Source of the DNA: Flavobacterium sp. 83
Lineage (GTDB): Bacteria; Bacteroidota; Bacteroidia; Flavobacteriales; Flavobacteriaceae
Direction: 5' to 3'
NCBI RefSeq assembly: GCF_000744835.1
Contig: NZ_JQMS01000001.1
Span: 2,046,001-2,110,000 of the forward strand
DNA length: 64,000 bases
Both the position numbers and the translations under genes were made by a program. Each line of letters opens with the position of its first letter. Position 1 is the stretch's first letter. The notes beneath the pieces were generated by a model. The model ran no database searches and was not told the origin of the DNA. It saw only the letters and a list, made by a program, of their open reading frames with translations. Positions 43,977 through 54,345 of this stretch are shown one piece after another.

Positions 43977-45275
43977 TTACAAAAGCTCGATGTCTTTGCT
44001 TTTTAGTTTTTGGTACAAATGGTATTTTGCCCCTTTTACAATTTGGGCTTTGTAAATCCCCACAGAACCGGAACTAAAGTAAGCGATAATGCAGGCGATA
44101 CCAATGAAAACACCACTTTCGACCCCGAAAAGTTCCATTCCCATCACGGTGCATGCGATAGGGGTGTGGGTTGCTCCCGAAAAAACAGCGACGAATCCCA
44201 TTCCTGCTAAAATTGCAATGGGCAGCGGAATTACAATTGATAAAGCACTTCCTAAAGTGGCACCCACAAAGAAAAGCGGTGTTACTTCGCCACCTTTGAA
44301 ACCTGCGCCCAGCGTAAATCCAGTGAATAGTATTTTGAGCAGAAAATCGTAAGATGCATTTGGATTTGAAAAAGCATCAGCAATCATGGGAACTCCTAAA
44401 CCGATGTATTTTGTGGTTCCAATAAAATAGATTGCTAAAGCAATGATTATTCCTCCTATGAAAGGACGAAGCGGAGGATAGGATATGGTTTTCGAAAATA
44501 AAGTACCCCAAAAGTGTGTGCTTCGAGAGAAAAACATAGCGGCCAAACCAAATAATATACTCGCAAGAATTACCCAAAACAAGTTGGTTAAATTCATTTC
44601 AGGAATAATAGGGATGTTATAATGGGTGTGTTTTACTTCCCAGAATTCAACGGTGAAATAAGCAACGTAAGCAGTTATAAAAGACAGCGGAATGCTTTTG
44701 AAACTGATTTTGCTGAAATATAAAACTTCTAAAGCAAAAAGTGCTCCAGCCAAAGGTGTACCAAAAACCGATGCAAAACCAGCACTGATTCCCAGAATGA
44801 TTAGTGTCTTTCTATCTGAATTGTCATGTTTGTCGCTCGTCCCTCGACTGCGCTCGGCATGACGTGCTCGGGATAACAGTTTTGTAAATTGATCGGCAAT
44901 GGCTCCTCCCATTTGTACAGCGGTTCCTTCGCGACCTGCAGAACCTCCAAAAAGATGCGTTATTAAGGTGCCAATAAGCACTAAAGGCGCCATTTTTAAA
45001 GGAATTAATTTCTGGGGATTTTCGTACTCTTCTAGTAATAAATTATTGCCTTTTACAACATCCTTTCCGTAATAATGGTAGCACAATCCGATAATAAGAC
45101 CGCCTATTGGCAAAAGCCAAATGAGCCAGTTATTATGTTCTCTAACCTGTGTTACCCATTCTAATGCCACTAAAAAAAATACAGATGCTGATCCAGAAAT
45201 AATGCCTGTCAAAGCACAAATGAAAATCCATTTGACTGTGACAAGCATTATTTTTTTAGCGTTCTCTAAATTCAT
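43977..45275 (-). CDS. CLC family chloride channel/transporter with inserted repeat peptide
   Basis: The 432-residue polytopic membrane protein has CLC motifs: GSAGREGTAVQMGGA near residue 111 (the gating glutamate is present), GISAGFASVFGTPLAGALFALE near 161, GLGVPM near 290 and GAGFKGGEVTPLFFVGATLGS near 320. Residues about 135-152 (SRARHAERSRGTSDKHDN) are hydrophilic and unlike the family. They are encoded by a TCGACTGCGCTCGGCATGAC-type genomic repeat at about 44825-44876, kept in frame in a cytoplasmic or external loop. Whether it is channel or H+/Cl- exchanger is not decidable. Confidence 0.88.
   Translation of the reverse strand: MNLENAKKIMLVTVKWIFICALTGIISGSASVFFLVALEWVTQVREHNNWLIWLLPIGGLIIGLCYHYYGKDVVKGNNLLLEEYENPQKLIPLKMAPLVLIGTLITHLFGGSAGREGTAVQMGGAIADQFTKLLSRARHAERSRGTSDKHDNSDRKTLIILGISAGFASVFGTPLAGALFALEVLYFSKISFKSIPLSFITAYVAYFTVEFWEVKHTHYNIPIIPEMNLTNLFWVILASILFGLAAMFFSRSTHFWGTLFSKTISYPPLRPFIGGIIIALAIYFIGTTKYIGLGVPMIADAFSNPNASYDFLLKILFTGFTLGAGFKGGEVTPLFFVGATLGSALSIVIPLPIAILAGMGFVAVFSGATHTPIACTVMGMELFGVESGVFIGIACIIAYFSSGSVGIYKAQIVKGAKYHLYQKLKSKDIELL
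44835..44874. repeat. Interspersed repeat inside the CLC gene
   Basis: CCCTCGACTGCGCTCGGCATGAC and neighbours share the 13-mer TCGACTGCGCTCG with the palindrome at 39676-39731. In that other place the repeat is intergenic. Here it contributes about 13-18 codons to the CLC protein. Confidence 0.7.
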
Positions 45276-45306
45276 TGTTGAATCATCAGATTTTTTTGCT
45301 AAAGTA

Positions 45307-45717
45307 TTACAATCCTTCCTGAACTAAAGGTTTTTCTGGAGCAATTGCTGTAAATTCGATTTCAACCAAATATTCTGGAGCAACTAATTGATTGATTCCG
45401 TAAAAACCTGTTGTAGGTTTTATATCTTTAAAAAATTTGGCGTGAGCCGTAGCAACAGCTTCAAATGTAGTTATATCAGTTGTGAATATTCGGGTGCGAA
45501 TGACATCTTTCATGCTTACATTCAAGTCTTCCAGTACTTTTTCTACTCGTTCTAGAATGTTCAGCGTTTGTGCATGCGCATCGTCAGCTTTTACTTTTTC
45601 ACCGTCAATTATAGCTACTGTTCCTGATACTTCAATGATGTTTCCAATACGTACCGCACGACAATATCCCATTTTATCTTCCCATGGTGAGCCTGTCAAT
45701 ATGTTTTCTCTTTTCAT
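45307..45717 (-). CDS. RidA family protein
   Basis: The 136-residue protein is a single RidA/YjgF domain. RidA enzymes hydrolyse reactive enamine/imine intermediates; some family members do other chemistry. Motifs include YCRAVRIGNIIEVSGTVAI near residue 18, TLNILERVEKVLEDLNVSMKDVIRTRIFTTD near 50-80 and YLVEIEFTAI near 118. The arginine in VIRTRIF corresponds to the carboxylate-binding arginine of RidA. It lies about 30 bases before the CLC gene start, so probably in one transcript. Confidence 0.85.
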   Translation of the reverse strand: MKRENILTGSPWEDKMGYCRAVRIGNIIEVSGTVAIIDGEKVKADDAHAQTLNILERVEKVLEDLNVSMKDVIRTRIFTTDITTFEAVATAHAKFFKDIKPTTGFYGINQLVAPEYLVEIEFTAIAPEKPLVQEGL

Positions 45718-45999
45718 TTTGTTTGTTTTTTAACTGATTTTTAAAATATTAGAACCTAATTTAAATTTTGGTATATTTTTTGCAATTTAGAAAAAAATGA
45801 GAAATAAAAAACATTGATTTTTAACTAAAAAGTTCAATTTTGAGAAATCAATTTTAGCTAATCTTATGCTATGAAATGTAATAAAATTGGAAATTAAATG
45901 TTATTAAAGAAAGTGAAATTACTACATTTTGTGTTTAGTTAAGATTTGGTTTTTATTTTTAAAAATTTTACATGCACAGCTCTGTTAATCTAAAAAGTT

Positions 46000-46605
46000 A
46001 TGAAAAAAATTCTATTTTTAATTATTGTCATAGGTATGTCCCTAAGCGGATATGCACAAAATGAATTTAGTTCTAAATTTAAAGCAATCCCGCCTAAAAA
46101 TATAAAACCGAAAATAAAAAAGCCAATTCCTCCAAAAGCAGATTTGCCAAAAATTACTGCTCCAAAAGTGATAAAAAACCGAGATATTCCTCTTGATATG
46201 CCAAAAGTTAATTTTGTGAATCCTGAAAAAATCACTAAAAAAGCCCAAAATTTAGAGGTGGTTACTTATAAGAAAAATCAAGATTTAGGAAATTTCAAAA
46301 CCGGTTCTCTTACTGCTAAAGTAAGATATCGGGATGCCGCTTATGTAGATGGTGATAAGATTAGAGTATACGTAAATGATAAAGTAATAGAATACGAGGT
46401 TATTTTAGATGGCAATTTTAAAGGGTTTGAGATAAAATTAGCGAAAGGGATTAATAAAATTGATTTTGAGGCGTTGAACGAAGGCTTTGCACCTCCTAAT
46501 ACAGCTGAATTTCAAGTGTATGATGATAAAGGAAATGTTATTTCTGCCAATCAATGGAATCTTGGGACAGATAATAAAGCAACACTAATATTAATGAAAG
46601 AATAA
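46000..46605 (+). CDS. Secreted protein, paralogue 1
   Basis: The 201-residue protein has a signal peptide (MKKILFLIIVIGMSLSGYAQ), then NEFSSKFKAIPPKNIKPKIKKPIPPK (a proline- and lysine-rich linker) and a beta-rich C-terminal domain (LTAKVRYRDAAYVDGDKIRV ... NTAEFQVYDDKGNVISANQW). It is related to the next gene (same EFSxKFKAIPP and NTAEFQ(V/I)YDDKG motifs). Function unknown; the C-terminal domain may be a carbohydrate- or protein-binding sandwich. Confidence 0.75.
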   Translation: MKKILFLIIVIGMSLSGYAQNEFSSKFKAIPPKNIKPKIKKPIPPKADLPKITAPKVIKNRDIPLDMPKVNFVNPEKITKKAQNLEVVTYKKNQDLGNFKTGSLTAKVRYRDAAYVDGDKIRVYVNDKVIEYEVILDGNFKGFEIKLAKGINKIDFEALNEGFAPPNTAEFQVYDDKGNVISANQWNLGTDNKATLILMKE

Positions 46606-46723
46606 GGAAGTTGTTTTTTTAATTCGATAAATTAATGAAATTAATTTATACTATTTTTGTTGTTCACTCTATTTCTCTAGTTTTAAATTTTAATTAATAT
46701 TGATTTTTCAATATTCACCTTCT

Positions 46724-47419
46724 ATGAAACAGATTCTTTTTTTTATAATAATTAGTATTGGTATTTCTTCAAAAAGCTATAGTCAGATTGAATTTAGTAA
46801 AAAGTTTAAGGCAATTCCTCCTATAAATAGAAGTCCGAAGTTCAAAAAGATAGTTCCTCCTGAAACTGATATTCCGCCAACTTATAGTCCAAATGTTTTT
46901 AAAAGCCCTGAAATAAAAACCCCTAGTTCTGTATTGAAAATTGGAGAAGCAAGCACTATAAACATGACTCCAAAAAATGATTTTGCTAATCCAGGGGATG
47001 TATATATGGACAAAATGGAAAAAGATTTAGGCAAAACATTAGTTAAAGAGGGATTGAAAGAAGATTCAAGACTTTTAGTAAAAATTGATGTTAATTTTGG
47101 TGAGATTAGAACAAAATCAGAATTCTTTTTAATTAGTTATCGTGATTTTGGACAGATTGATGGGGATTTAGCCAAAGCTACTATGAATGGGAATGTAGTC
47201 CAAGAAAGATTATTAATGAAAGCAAATTATCAAGAATTTAAAATATTTCTTAAAGAAGGAATTAATACATTCGAAATTGAAGCTTTAAATAGAGGTGCCT
47301 TAGGCGGAAATACGGCTGAATTTCAAATTTATGATGACAAAGGACAACTGGTTAAGTCTGATTATTGGGAAAATTGGGATGCCGGGGTAAAAGGAAAATT
47401 TGTAATTATTAAAGAATAA
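46724..47419 (+). CDS. Secreted protein, paralogue 2
   Basis: The 231-residue secreted protein has a signal peptide (MKQILFFIIISIGISSKSYSQ), the same linker opening (IEFSKKFKAIPPINRSPKFKK) and the same C-terminal domain (LNRGALGGNTAEFQIYDDKG). The start at 46724 was chosen because it begins the signal peptide; the frame is open a little further upstream. Probably a duplicate of the preceding gene with a longer middle part. Confidence 0.75.
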   Translation: MKQILFFIIISIGISSKSYSQIEFSKKFKAIPPINRSPKFKKIVPPETDIPPTYSPNVFKSPEIKTPSSVLKIGEASTINMTPKNDFANPGDVYMDKMEKDLGKTLVKEGLKEDSRLLVKIDVNFGEIRTKSEFFLISYRDFGQIDGDLAKATMNGNVVQERLLMKANYQEFKIFLKEGINTFEIEALNRGALGGNTAEFQIYDDKGQLVKSDYWENWDAGVKGKFVIIKE

Positions 47420-47428
47420 AAAATAATC

Positions 47429-47460
47429 AACTGCTGATTTTTTAAAACGGATCAGCAGTT
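47429..47460. terminator. Hairpin between convergent genes
   Basis: AACTGCTGAT (47429-47438) pairs with ATCAGCAGTT (47451-47460). The stop codon of the leftward gene (47442) lies in its loop, so the hairpin overlaps that gene's end. It can end transcription of both genes. Confidence 0.6.
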
Positions 47461-47969
47461 ACTTTAAATTTCATATCAGATTTTACCGTTATGTCTTTAG
47501 TAACGGTTTCCTTGATAACTGCTTTAGCTCTTATTTTATAACTCGAAGCTTTGATATATTTATCTAGTTTTTCAGGAGTACAAATTAGATTTATTGTGTT
47601 TACGGTGGAATTAATATTGTCTAAATAGGCTAATTCGATTTCATCATTAGCATCTGTTGAAATATACAAATGAATTGATTTTAAGAAACTGAATGTTTTG
47701 TCCGTTGGATCAGTTATAGTCAATTTTAATTCAGTCAGTTTTACATCTTTTACTAAATCAGCTTTTGTATTGTTATTTTGAAACTCAGCACTTGAATTTG
47801 TAGTGACATCTGGCGTGATTATTTCAGTGGCGAGGTTAAGAGGAAATCCACTGGCTATTTTAAAGCTAGTCTCGTTAGATACTGTAAAAGTCAATAATTT
47901 ATCGACAACACTACAGGAAACTATAAAAAGAGCAAAAAGTGAAAGTATTGCGTATGTTTTAATTTTCAT
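47442..47969 (-). CDS. Putative lipoprotein, unknown function
   Basis: The 175-residue lipoprotein starts MKIKTYAILSLFALFIVSC; the mature part starts at that Cys (residue 19). The body is beta-rich, with LTELKLTITDPTDKTFSFLKSIHLYISTDAND near the middle, resembling extracellular beta-sandwich lipoproteins of Bacteroidota. No family name can be assigned with confidence. Confidence 0.7.
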   Translation of the reverse strand: MKIKTYAILSLFALFIVSCSVVDKLLTFTVSNETSFKIASGFPLNLATEIITPDVTTNSSAEFQNNNTKADLVKDVKLTELKLTITDPTDKTFSFLKSIHLYISTDANDEIELAYLDNINSTVNTINLICTPEKLDKYIKASSYKIRAKAVIKETVTKDITVKSDMKFKVTADPF

Positions 47970-48187
47970 TGGTTTTTTAATTTTTATGTATTCATTATAT
48001 AAGGTTAACTCAAAATGGTACTGTATATTTCATGTGTACTTAAATGATTCTTTGCTTTTATTTTAAAAATCATTCGTTTTGTCAAAAAAAGACGGTTTCT
48101 GAGGTATAAATAAATAGGATAAATAGCCTATTGAAAAAAAAATAAATATTTTTCAAAATTCAATTTTTCAATTCAAAATATAAAAAG

Positions 48188-48195
48188 TATTTTTG
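48188..48195 (+). promoter_or_regulatory. TATTTTTG box directly before guaA
   Basis: It matches TAnnTTTG, but ends only three bases before the guaA ATG at 48199. If used, the transcript would be leaderless or nearly so. No spaced TTG (-33) is evident, so it could be chance in an AT-rich region. Confidence 0.3.
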
Positions 48196-48198
48196 CGC

Positions 48199-49728
48199 AT
48201 GCAACACAACGTACTTATTTTAGATTTCGGATCGCAATATACTCAACTTATTGCGCGTAGAGTTCGCGAATTAAATATATTCTGCGAAATCTTCCCTTAC
48301 AATCATTTCCCGAGTGATTTATCATCTTATAAAGCAGTAATTCTTGGAGGTAGCCCTTTTTCTGTTAGAGGAGAAGACGCGCCACATCCTGATTTATCTC
48401 AAATTAGAGGAAAACTTCCAATGCTGGCTGTTTGTTACGGTGCGCAATATTTATCCCATTTTAGTGGTGGTGAAGTTGCTGCTTCAAACACTAGAGAATA
48501 TGGTAGAGCCAACTTGTCTTATATAAAAGAGAATGAAATTTTCTTTGAAGGAGTTTCTGAAAATAGCCAGGTTTGGATGAGTCATAGCGATAGTATTAAA
48601 GCTTTACCAACAAACGGAGTAAAATTGGCAAGTACACATGATGTCGAATTTGCAGCTTATAAAATTGAAGGCGAAACAACATACGCTATTCAATACCATC
48701 CAGAGGTTTTTCACTCTACCGATGGATCAAAAATGTTAGAAAACTTTTTAGTGAAAATAGCGGAAGTTCCTCAGAACTTTACACCAAATGCTTTTGTTAG
48801 CGAAATGGTGGCAGAGTTGAAAGAGAAATTGCAAGACGATAAAGTAGTTCTTGGTCTTTCTGGAGGAGTAGATTCTACAGTAGCGGCAGTTTTATTGCAC
48901 CAAGCTATTGGGAAAAACTTATATTGTATTTTTGTAAATAATGGCTTGCTTCGTAAAAACGAATTCCAAAATGTATTAGATCAATACAAAGGAATGGGAT
49001 TGAACGTAAAAGGAGTTGATTCAGGAGATCGTTTCTTATCTGAATTAGCAGGTGTAAGTGACCCGGAAACCAAACGTAAAATTATTGGACGTGTATTTAT
49101 CGAAGTTTTTGATGATGAATCACACCTTATAGAAGATGTAAAATGGTTAGCGCAAGGAACAATTTATCCTGATGTTATTGAATCAGTTTCAGTAAAAGGA
49201 CCTTCGGCTACTATTAAATCACACCATAATGTAGGTGGTTTACCTGATTACATGAAATTGAAAATTGTGGAACCGCTTCGTATGCTTTTCAAAGATGAAG
49301 TGCGCAGAGTAGGAGCTTCGTTAGGAATTGACCCAGAATTATTGGGAAGACATCCTTTCCCAGGGCCAGGACTGTCAATTAGAATTTTAGGAGATATCAC
49401 GCCAGAGAAAGTTAGAATTTTGCAAGAAGTAGATTCTGTTTTTATCGAAGGATTGAAATCTTGGGGATTGTATGATAAAGTTTGGCAAGCCGGAGCTATT
49501 TTACTTCCTGTAAATAGTGTAGGTGTAATGGGTGATGAGCGTACTTATGAAAAAGTAATTGCATTACGTGCCGTTGAATCTACGGATGGTATGACTGCTG
49601 ATTGGGTACATTTACCGTATGATTTCTTAATGAAAATATCTAATGATATTATTAATAAAGTAAAAGGAGTAAATAGAGTGGTGTATGATATTAGCTCAAA
49701 ACCGCCAGCAACTATTGAGTGGGAATAA
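48199..49728 (+). CDS. guaA: GMP synthase (glutamine-hydrolysing)
   Basis: The 509-residue enzyme converts XMP, glutamine and ATP to GMP in the cytoplasm. The N-terminal class I amidotransferase domain has the catalytic cysteine in [11 protein letters not shown] (near residue 77) and histidine/glutamate in YHPEVFHS (near 170). The synthetase domain has the PP-loop [16 protein letters not shown] (near 218), and the C-terminal dimerisation domain ends KPPATIEWE. The ATG at 48199 gives the usual [21 protein letters not shown] start; an in-frame TTG two codons upstream was rejected. Confidence 0.97.
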   Translation: MQHNVLILDFGSQYTQLIARRVRELNIFCEIFPYNHFPSDLSSYKAVILGGSPFSVRGEDAPHPDLSQIRGKLPMLAVCYGAQYLSHFSGGEVAASNTREYGRANLSYIKENEIFFEGVSENSQVWMSHSDSIKALPTNGVKLASTHDVEFAAYKIEGETTYAIQYHPEVFHSTDGSKMLENFLVKIAEVPQNFTPNAFVSEMVAELKEKLQDDKVVLGLSGGVDSTVAAVLLHQAIGKNLYCIFVNNGLLRKNEFQNVLDQYKGMGLNVKGVDSGDRFLSELAGVSDPETKRKIIGRVFIEVFDDESHLIEDVKWLAQGTIYPDVIESVSVKGPSATIKSHHNVGGLPDYMKLKIVEPLRMLFKDEVRRVGASLGIDPELLGRHPFPGPGLSIRILGDITPEKVRILQEVDSVFIEGLKSWGLYDKVWQAGAILLPVNSVGVMGDERTYEKVIALRAVESTDGMTADWVHLPYDFLMKISNDIINKVKGVNRVVYDISSKPPATIEWE

Positions 49729-49784
49729 TATAATCCCTGCTAATTTCTTCTTTGAACATCATTATTTTTAATGTTCTTTATATA

Positions 49785-49821
49785 AACGGTATCAAGTTTT
49801 GGAACAAAATTTGATACCGTT
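49785..49821 (+). terminator. Possible hairpin after guaA
   Basis: AACGGTATCAA and TTGATACCGTT pair around 15 bases. The T-run is weak. A smaller hairpin (GAACAT/ATGTTC followed by TTTA) lies just before at about 49754-49778 and may be the actual terminator. Confidence 0.45.
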
Positions 49822-49856
49822 CCGTTATTAATGATTGAATAATTTTATAAATAAAA

Positions 49857-51815
49857 ATGATGAAATATTTTTTTGCAATTTGTATTACTGCTTTGTTTTT
49901 TAACTACAATGTTTTTTCGCAAGAAAAAAACACTACCCATAAAGTGGAGAAAGGAGAAACGATGAGTCAGATTGCAATAAAGTACAACGTTACTCCGTAT
50001 GATATTTATCAATTAAACCCTGATGCACAAAGTGGATTAAAGCCTAATAGTGTTTTGTTAATTCCAAAAAGTGGAGTGAAACAAAAAACTATAGTGCAAG
50101 CTAAGCCAATCGTGAAAACTACAACTCATGAAGTAGCACCGAAAGAAACGCTGTACGGTATAGAAAAAAAATACGGTGTTTCAGATGAAGATTTGAAGAA
50201 AGCCAATCCAACTCTTGAAAAAGAAGGGCTGAAAATTGGACAAATCCTTGTTATCCCCTCTAAAAACAGCACTAAGACTGCTACCGCTACTGTAATTCAA
50301 GAAAAAGTAGTGTATCACGAGGTACTTCCAAAAGAAACTAAATATTCTATCTCTAAACAATATGGAATTACCATTCAAGAATTAGAGAAAAAAAATCCTG
50401 AAATTGTTTCTAATTTACCTATCGGTTATAAATTAATTATCAAGGGCCATCCCGAAACTTCGGGACCAAAAGTGGAGAAAACGATTCCAGTTGTTGAAAC
50501 CAAAAAAGAAATTGCAAAACCGAATCCTGTAAAGGTTGTGGCAGCCATTAATTATCTAAATTATGAAGTGAAGCCGAAAGAAACACTTTATAGTTTATCA
50601 AAAATGTTTGGTATGACTCAGGAAGAGTTAATCACTCTGAACCCAGCTTTGTCTCAAGGTGTAGTGGAAGGAATGATTTTGAAAGTTCCTGGAACGATGA
50701 CTATTCCGCTGGAAACTAAAAAAGAATACGCTGGATTATCAAAGAAAAGTAGCAACAGAAAAAAGTTAGTATTGCTTTTGCCGTTTAATATGCCAAATAT
50801 TGAAGGAGATACTCTTAATACCACTGCAATGCGTCTTAAAAAAGACAAGTTTTTGAATATGACTTTGGATTTTTATTCGGGAGCTTTGATGGCGATTGAT
50901 TCTGCAAAACAAATAGGACTTTCTATCGATGTTAAGATTTATGATTCGCAAGAAACTAAAAACACGTCTAATGTCGCTTCTATAATTAAAGAAAATAATC
51001 TGGAAAATTCAGATGCCGTTGTCGGACCTTTTTATCTGACTAACGTGGAGAAAACGGCTGAATTATTGACTCTGAATCAAGTTCCTGTGATTTCTCCTTT
51101 ATCAAAAGATATTGGGAATTCATTCAGTAATTTGTACCAAACCATTCCAACGGCTACCGCAGTTAAAAATGCCATGTTCGATTATATGAGAGCAAAAGGC
51201 GGTAATATTATAGCTGTAGTCGATAAGAAAAAGGAATCAATGGTTCAATTTATAAAAGAGAATCATAAAGATGTAAAATTTTCTGTCCTTGCCGCAAACG
51301 GAGCTTTAGCTCCTGAAAATTTAAAAAGTTTATTTGTGAAAGACAAAATAAACTATGTGGTTATGGAAACCGGAAATACAGGAATGATTAAATCAACAAT
51401 GGCTACTATGTTGAGCGCTATGGCAACGTATAAAGTACAGTTGGTTATTTTAGAACCTAATGAAACACTAGATACCGATGAAATTAATTTTGTGAATCTG
51501 ACAAAATTGAAATTAATGTATCCTTCCGTAACCCGTGAAAATGAATCTCCTGAAGCTTTAATTTTCGAAAAAGAATATAAAAAGAAAAATAAAATTTTCC
51601 CTAGCGCTTTCGCAACTCGTGGTTTTGATATTACTTTTGATACCATGATGCGTTTGTCACAAGATAAAACGTATCAAGAAACGGCTGATACTATCGCTAC
51701 TGAACAGGTAGATAATAAATTTGAATATTATAAAAAAGAAGAGGGTGGATATACTAATAAAGGTGTTTACATCTTATACTATGACACCGATTTAACAATA
51801 AAAGAAGCTAATTAA
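49857..51815 (+). CDS. LysM-repeat protein with periplasmic binding-protein-like domain
   Basis: The 652-residue exported protein has a signal peptide (FAICITALFFNYNVFSQ) and four LysM domains (about residues 25-68, 88-133, 152-197, 233-277; each with the pattern HxVxxxETxxxIxxxYxV...LxxxNP). A C-terminal domain (about 300-650) resembles type 1 periplasmic binding proteins (LVLLLPFNMP, GALMAIDSAKQIGLSI, NSDAVVGPFYLTNVEKTAELL). It likely binds peptidoglycan while sensing or anchoring something. The translation can begin at either of two adjacent ATGs. It is followed by the OsmC gene after about 55 bases. Confidence 0.85.
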   Translation: MMKYFFAICITALFFNYNVFSQEKNTTHKVEKGETMSQIAIKYNVTPYDIYQLNPDAQSGLKPNSVLLIPKSGVKQKTIVQAKPIVKTTTHEVAPKETLYGIEKKYGVSDEDLKKANPTLEKEGLKIGQILVIPSKNSTKTATATVIQEKVVYHEVLPKETKYSISKQYGITIQELEKKNPEIVSNLPIGYKLIIKGHPETSGPKVEKTIPVVETKKEIAKPNPVKVVAAINYLNYEVKPKETLYSLSKMFGMTQEELITLNPALSQGVVEGMILKVPGTMTIPLETKKEYAGLSKKSSNRKKLVLLLPFNMPNIEGDTLNTTAMRLKKDKFLNMTLDFYSGALMAIDSAKQIGLSIDVKIYDSQETKNTSNVASIIKENNLENSDAVVGPFYLTNVEKTAELLTLNQVPVISPLSKDIGNSFSNLYQTIPTATAVKNAMFDYMRAKGGNIIAVVDKKKESMVQFIKENHKDVKFSVLAANGALAPENLKSLFVKDKINYVVMETGNTGMIKSTMATMLSAMATYKVQLVILEPNETLDTDEINFVNLTKLKLMYPSVTRENESPEALIFEKEYKKKNKIFPSAFATRGFDITFDTMMRLSQDKTYQETADTIATEQVDNKFEYYKKEEGGYTNKGVYILYYDTDLTIKEAN

Positions 51816-51869
51816 AAAGTGTTCAGTAATTAGTGTTCAGTGGCAGTAGAATAAAATAATAATAAAATT

Positions 51870-52271
51870 ATGACATCAAAAGTAACATACTTAGGCGATT
51901 TAAGAACATCATCAATACATTTGCAATCTGGAAATGAAATCATATCAGATGCGCCATTAGACAATAATGGAAAAGGCGAAGCTTTCTCTCCAACGGATAC
52001 GGTAGCGAATGCTTTGGCAAGTTGTATGATGACTGTAATGGGAATAAAAGCCCGCGATATGAATCTAGATTTAAAAGGATCTACTGCCGAAGTAACTAAA
52101 ATTATGAATGCAGAGCCGAGACGAATAGGAACAATAGAAATTACTTTTGATATGTCAGGAACTGACGACCAAAAGAATAAAACGATTCTAGAGCGAACGG
52201 CTATGACTTGTCCTGTTTTCTTGAGTTTAAATACTGAAATCGAAAAAAGAATTACTTTTAACTGGAAATAA
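51870..52271 (+). CDS. OsmC family protein
   Basis: The 133-residue cytoplasmic protein shows the OsmC/Ohr fold: SPTDTVANALASCMMTVMGIKARDM near residues 44-68 with the first redox cysteine, and LERTAMTCPVFLSLN near 110 with the second. Such proteins reduce organic hydroperoxides by thiol chemistry; the YhfA/OsmC branch is most likely. It is followed by a strong terminator. Confidence 0.88.
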   Translation: MTSKVTYLGDLRTSSIHLQSGNEIISDAPLDNNGKGEAFSPTDTVANALASCMMTVMGIKARDMNLDLKGSTAEVTKIMNAEPRRIGTIEITFDMSGTDDQKNKTILERTAMTCPVFLSLNTEIEKRITFNWK

Positions 52272-52284
52272 GATAAAAAGTCGA

Positions 52285-52346
52285 GAAGCAAGAGACAAAA
52301 ACAAGAGAAATTAATTCCTCTTGTTTTTGTCTCTTGCTTCTTTTTT
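52285..52346 (+). terminator. Strong terminator after the OsmC gene
   Basis: A perfect 23-bp stem (GAAGCAAGAGAC...CAAGAG and CTCTTG...GTCTCTTGCTTC) with a 10-base loop is followed by six T. Confidence 0.9.
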
Positions 52347-52358
52347 ATTGAAAAAAAA

Positions 52359-52592
52359 ATGGATAAAAACCAACAACAACTGATTAAACTGGCTCATACC
52401 AAAATGCCTTTTGGTAAATATGAGGGTAAATTTCTTATCGATTTGCCTGAATATTATGTGGTTTGGTACAGTAATAAAGGATTTCCAAAAGGAGAATTAG
52501 GGGAACAATTGAAATTGATTTACGAATTAAAACTGAACGGATTGGAAGAGTTAATTCGAAATATAAAAAAACGCTATCCTAAACCGATTTAA
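52359..52592 (+). CDS. DUF3820 family protein
   Basis: The 77-residue cytoplasmic protein matches DUF3820: MPFGKYEGKFLIDLPEYYVVWYSNKGFPKGELGEQL. The family is called a putative quorum-sensing-regulated virulence factor, a label from Pseudomonas that says little here. It starts 13 bases after the terminator T-run, so it either has its own promoter in that gap or relies on read-through. Confidence 0.8.
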   Translation: MDKNQQQLIKLAHTKMPFGKYEGKFLIDLPEYYVVWYSNKGFPKGELGEQLKLIYELKLNGLEELIRNIKKRYPKPI

Positions 52593-52604
52593 TTTTCTAA
52601 TTGA

Positions 52605-54278
<1,674 letters not shown>

Positions 54279-54345
54279 TTTTTGTTTTTTGAAACAATTC
54301 ATCAAACTTTATACTTATATATAGTAAACTTTTTTAAATAAAATA

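Noticed and set aside
46000..47419. Two small secreted paralogues as T9SS cargo
   Set aside because: Their ends lack the glycine/lysine pattern of a T9SS sorting domain; they are probably ordinary exported proteins.
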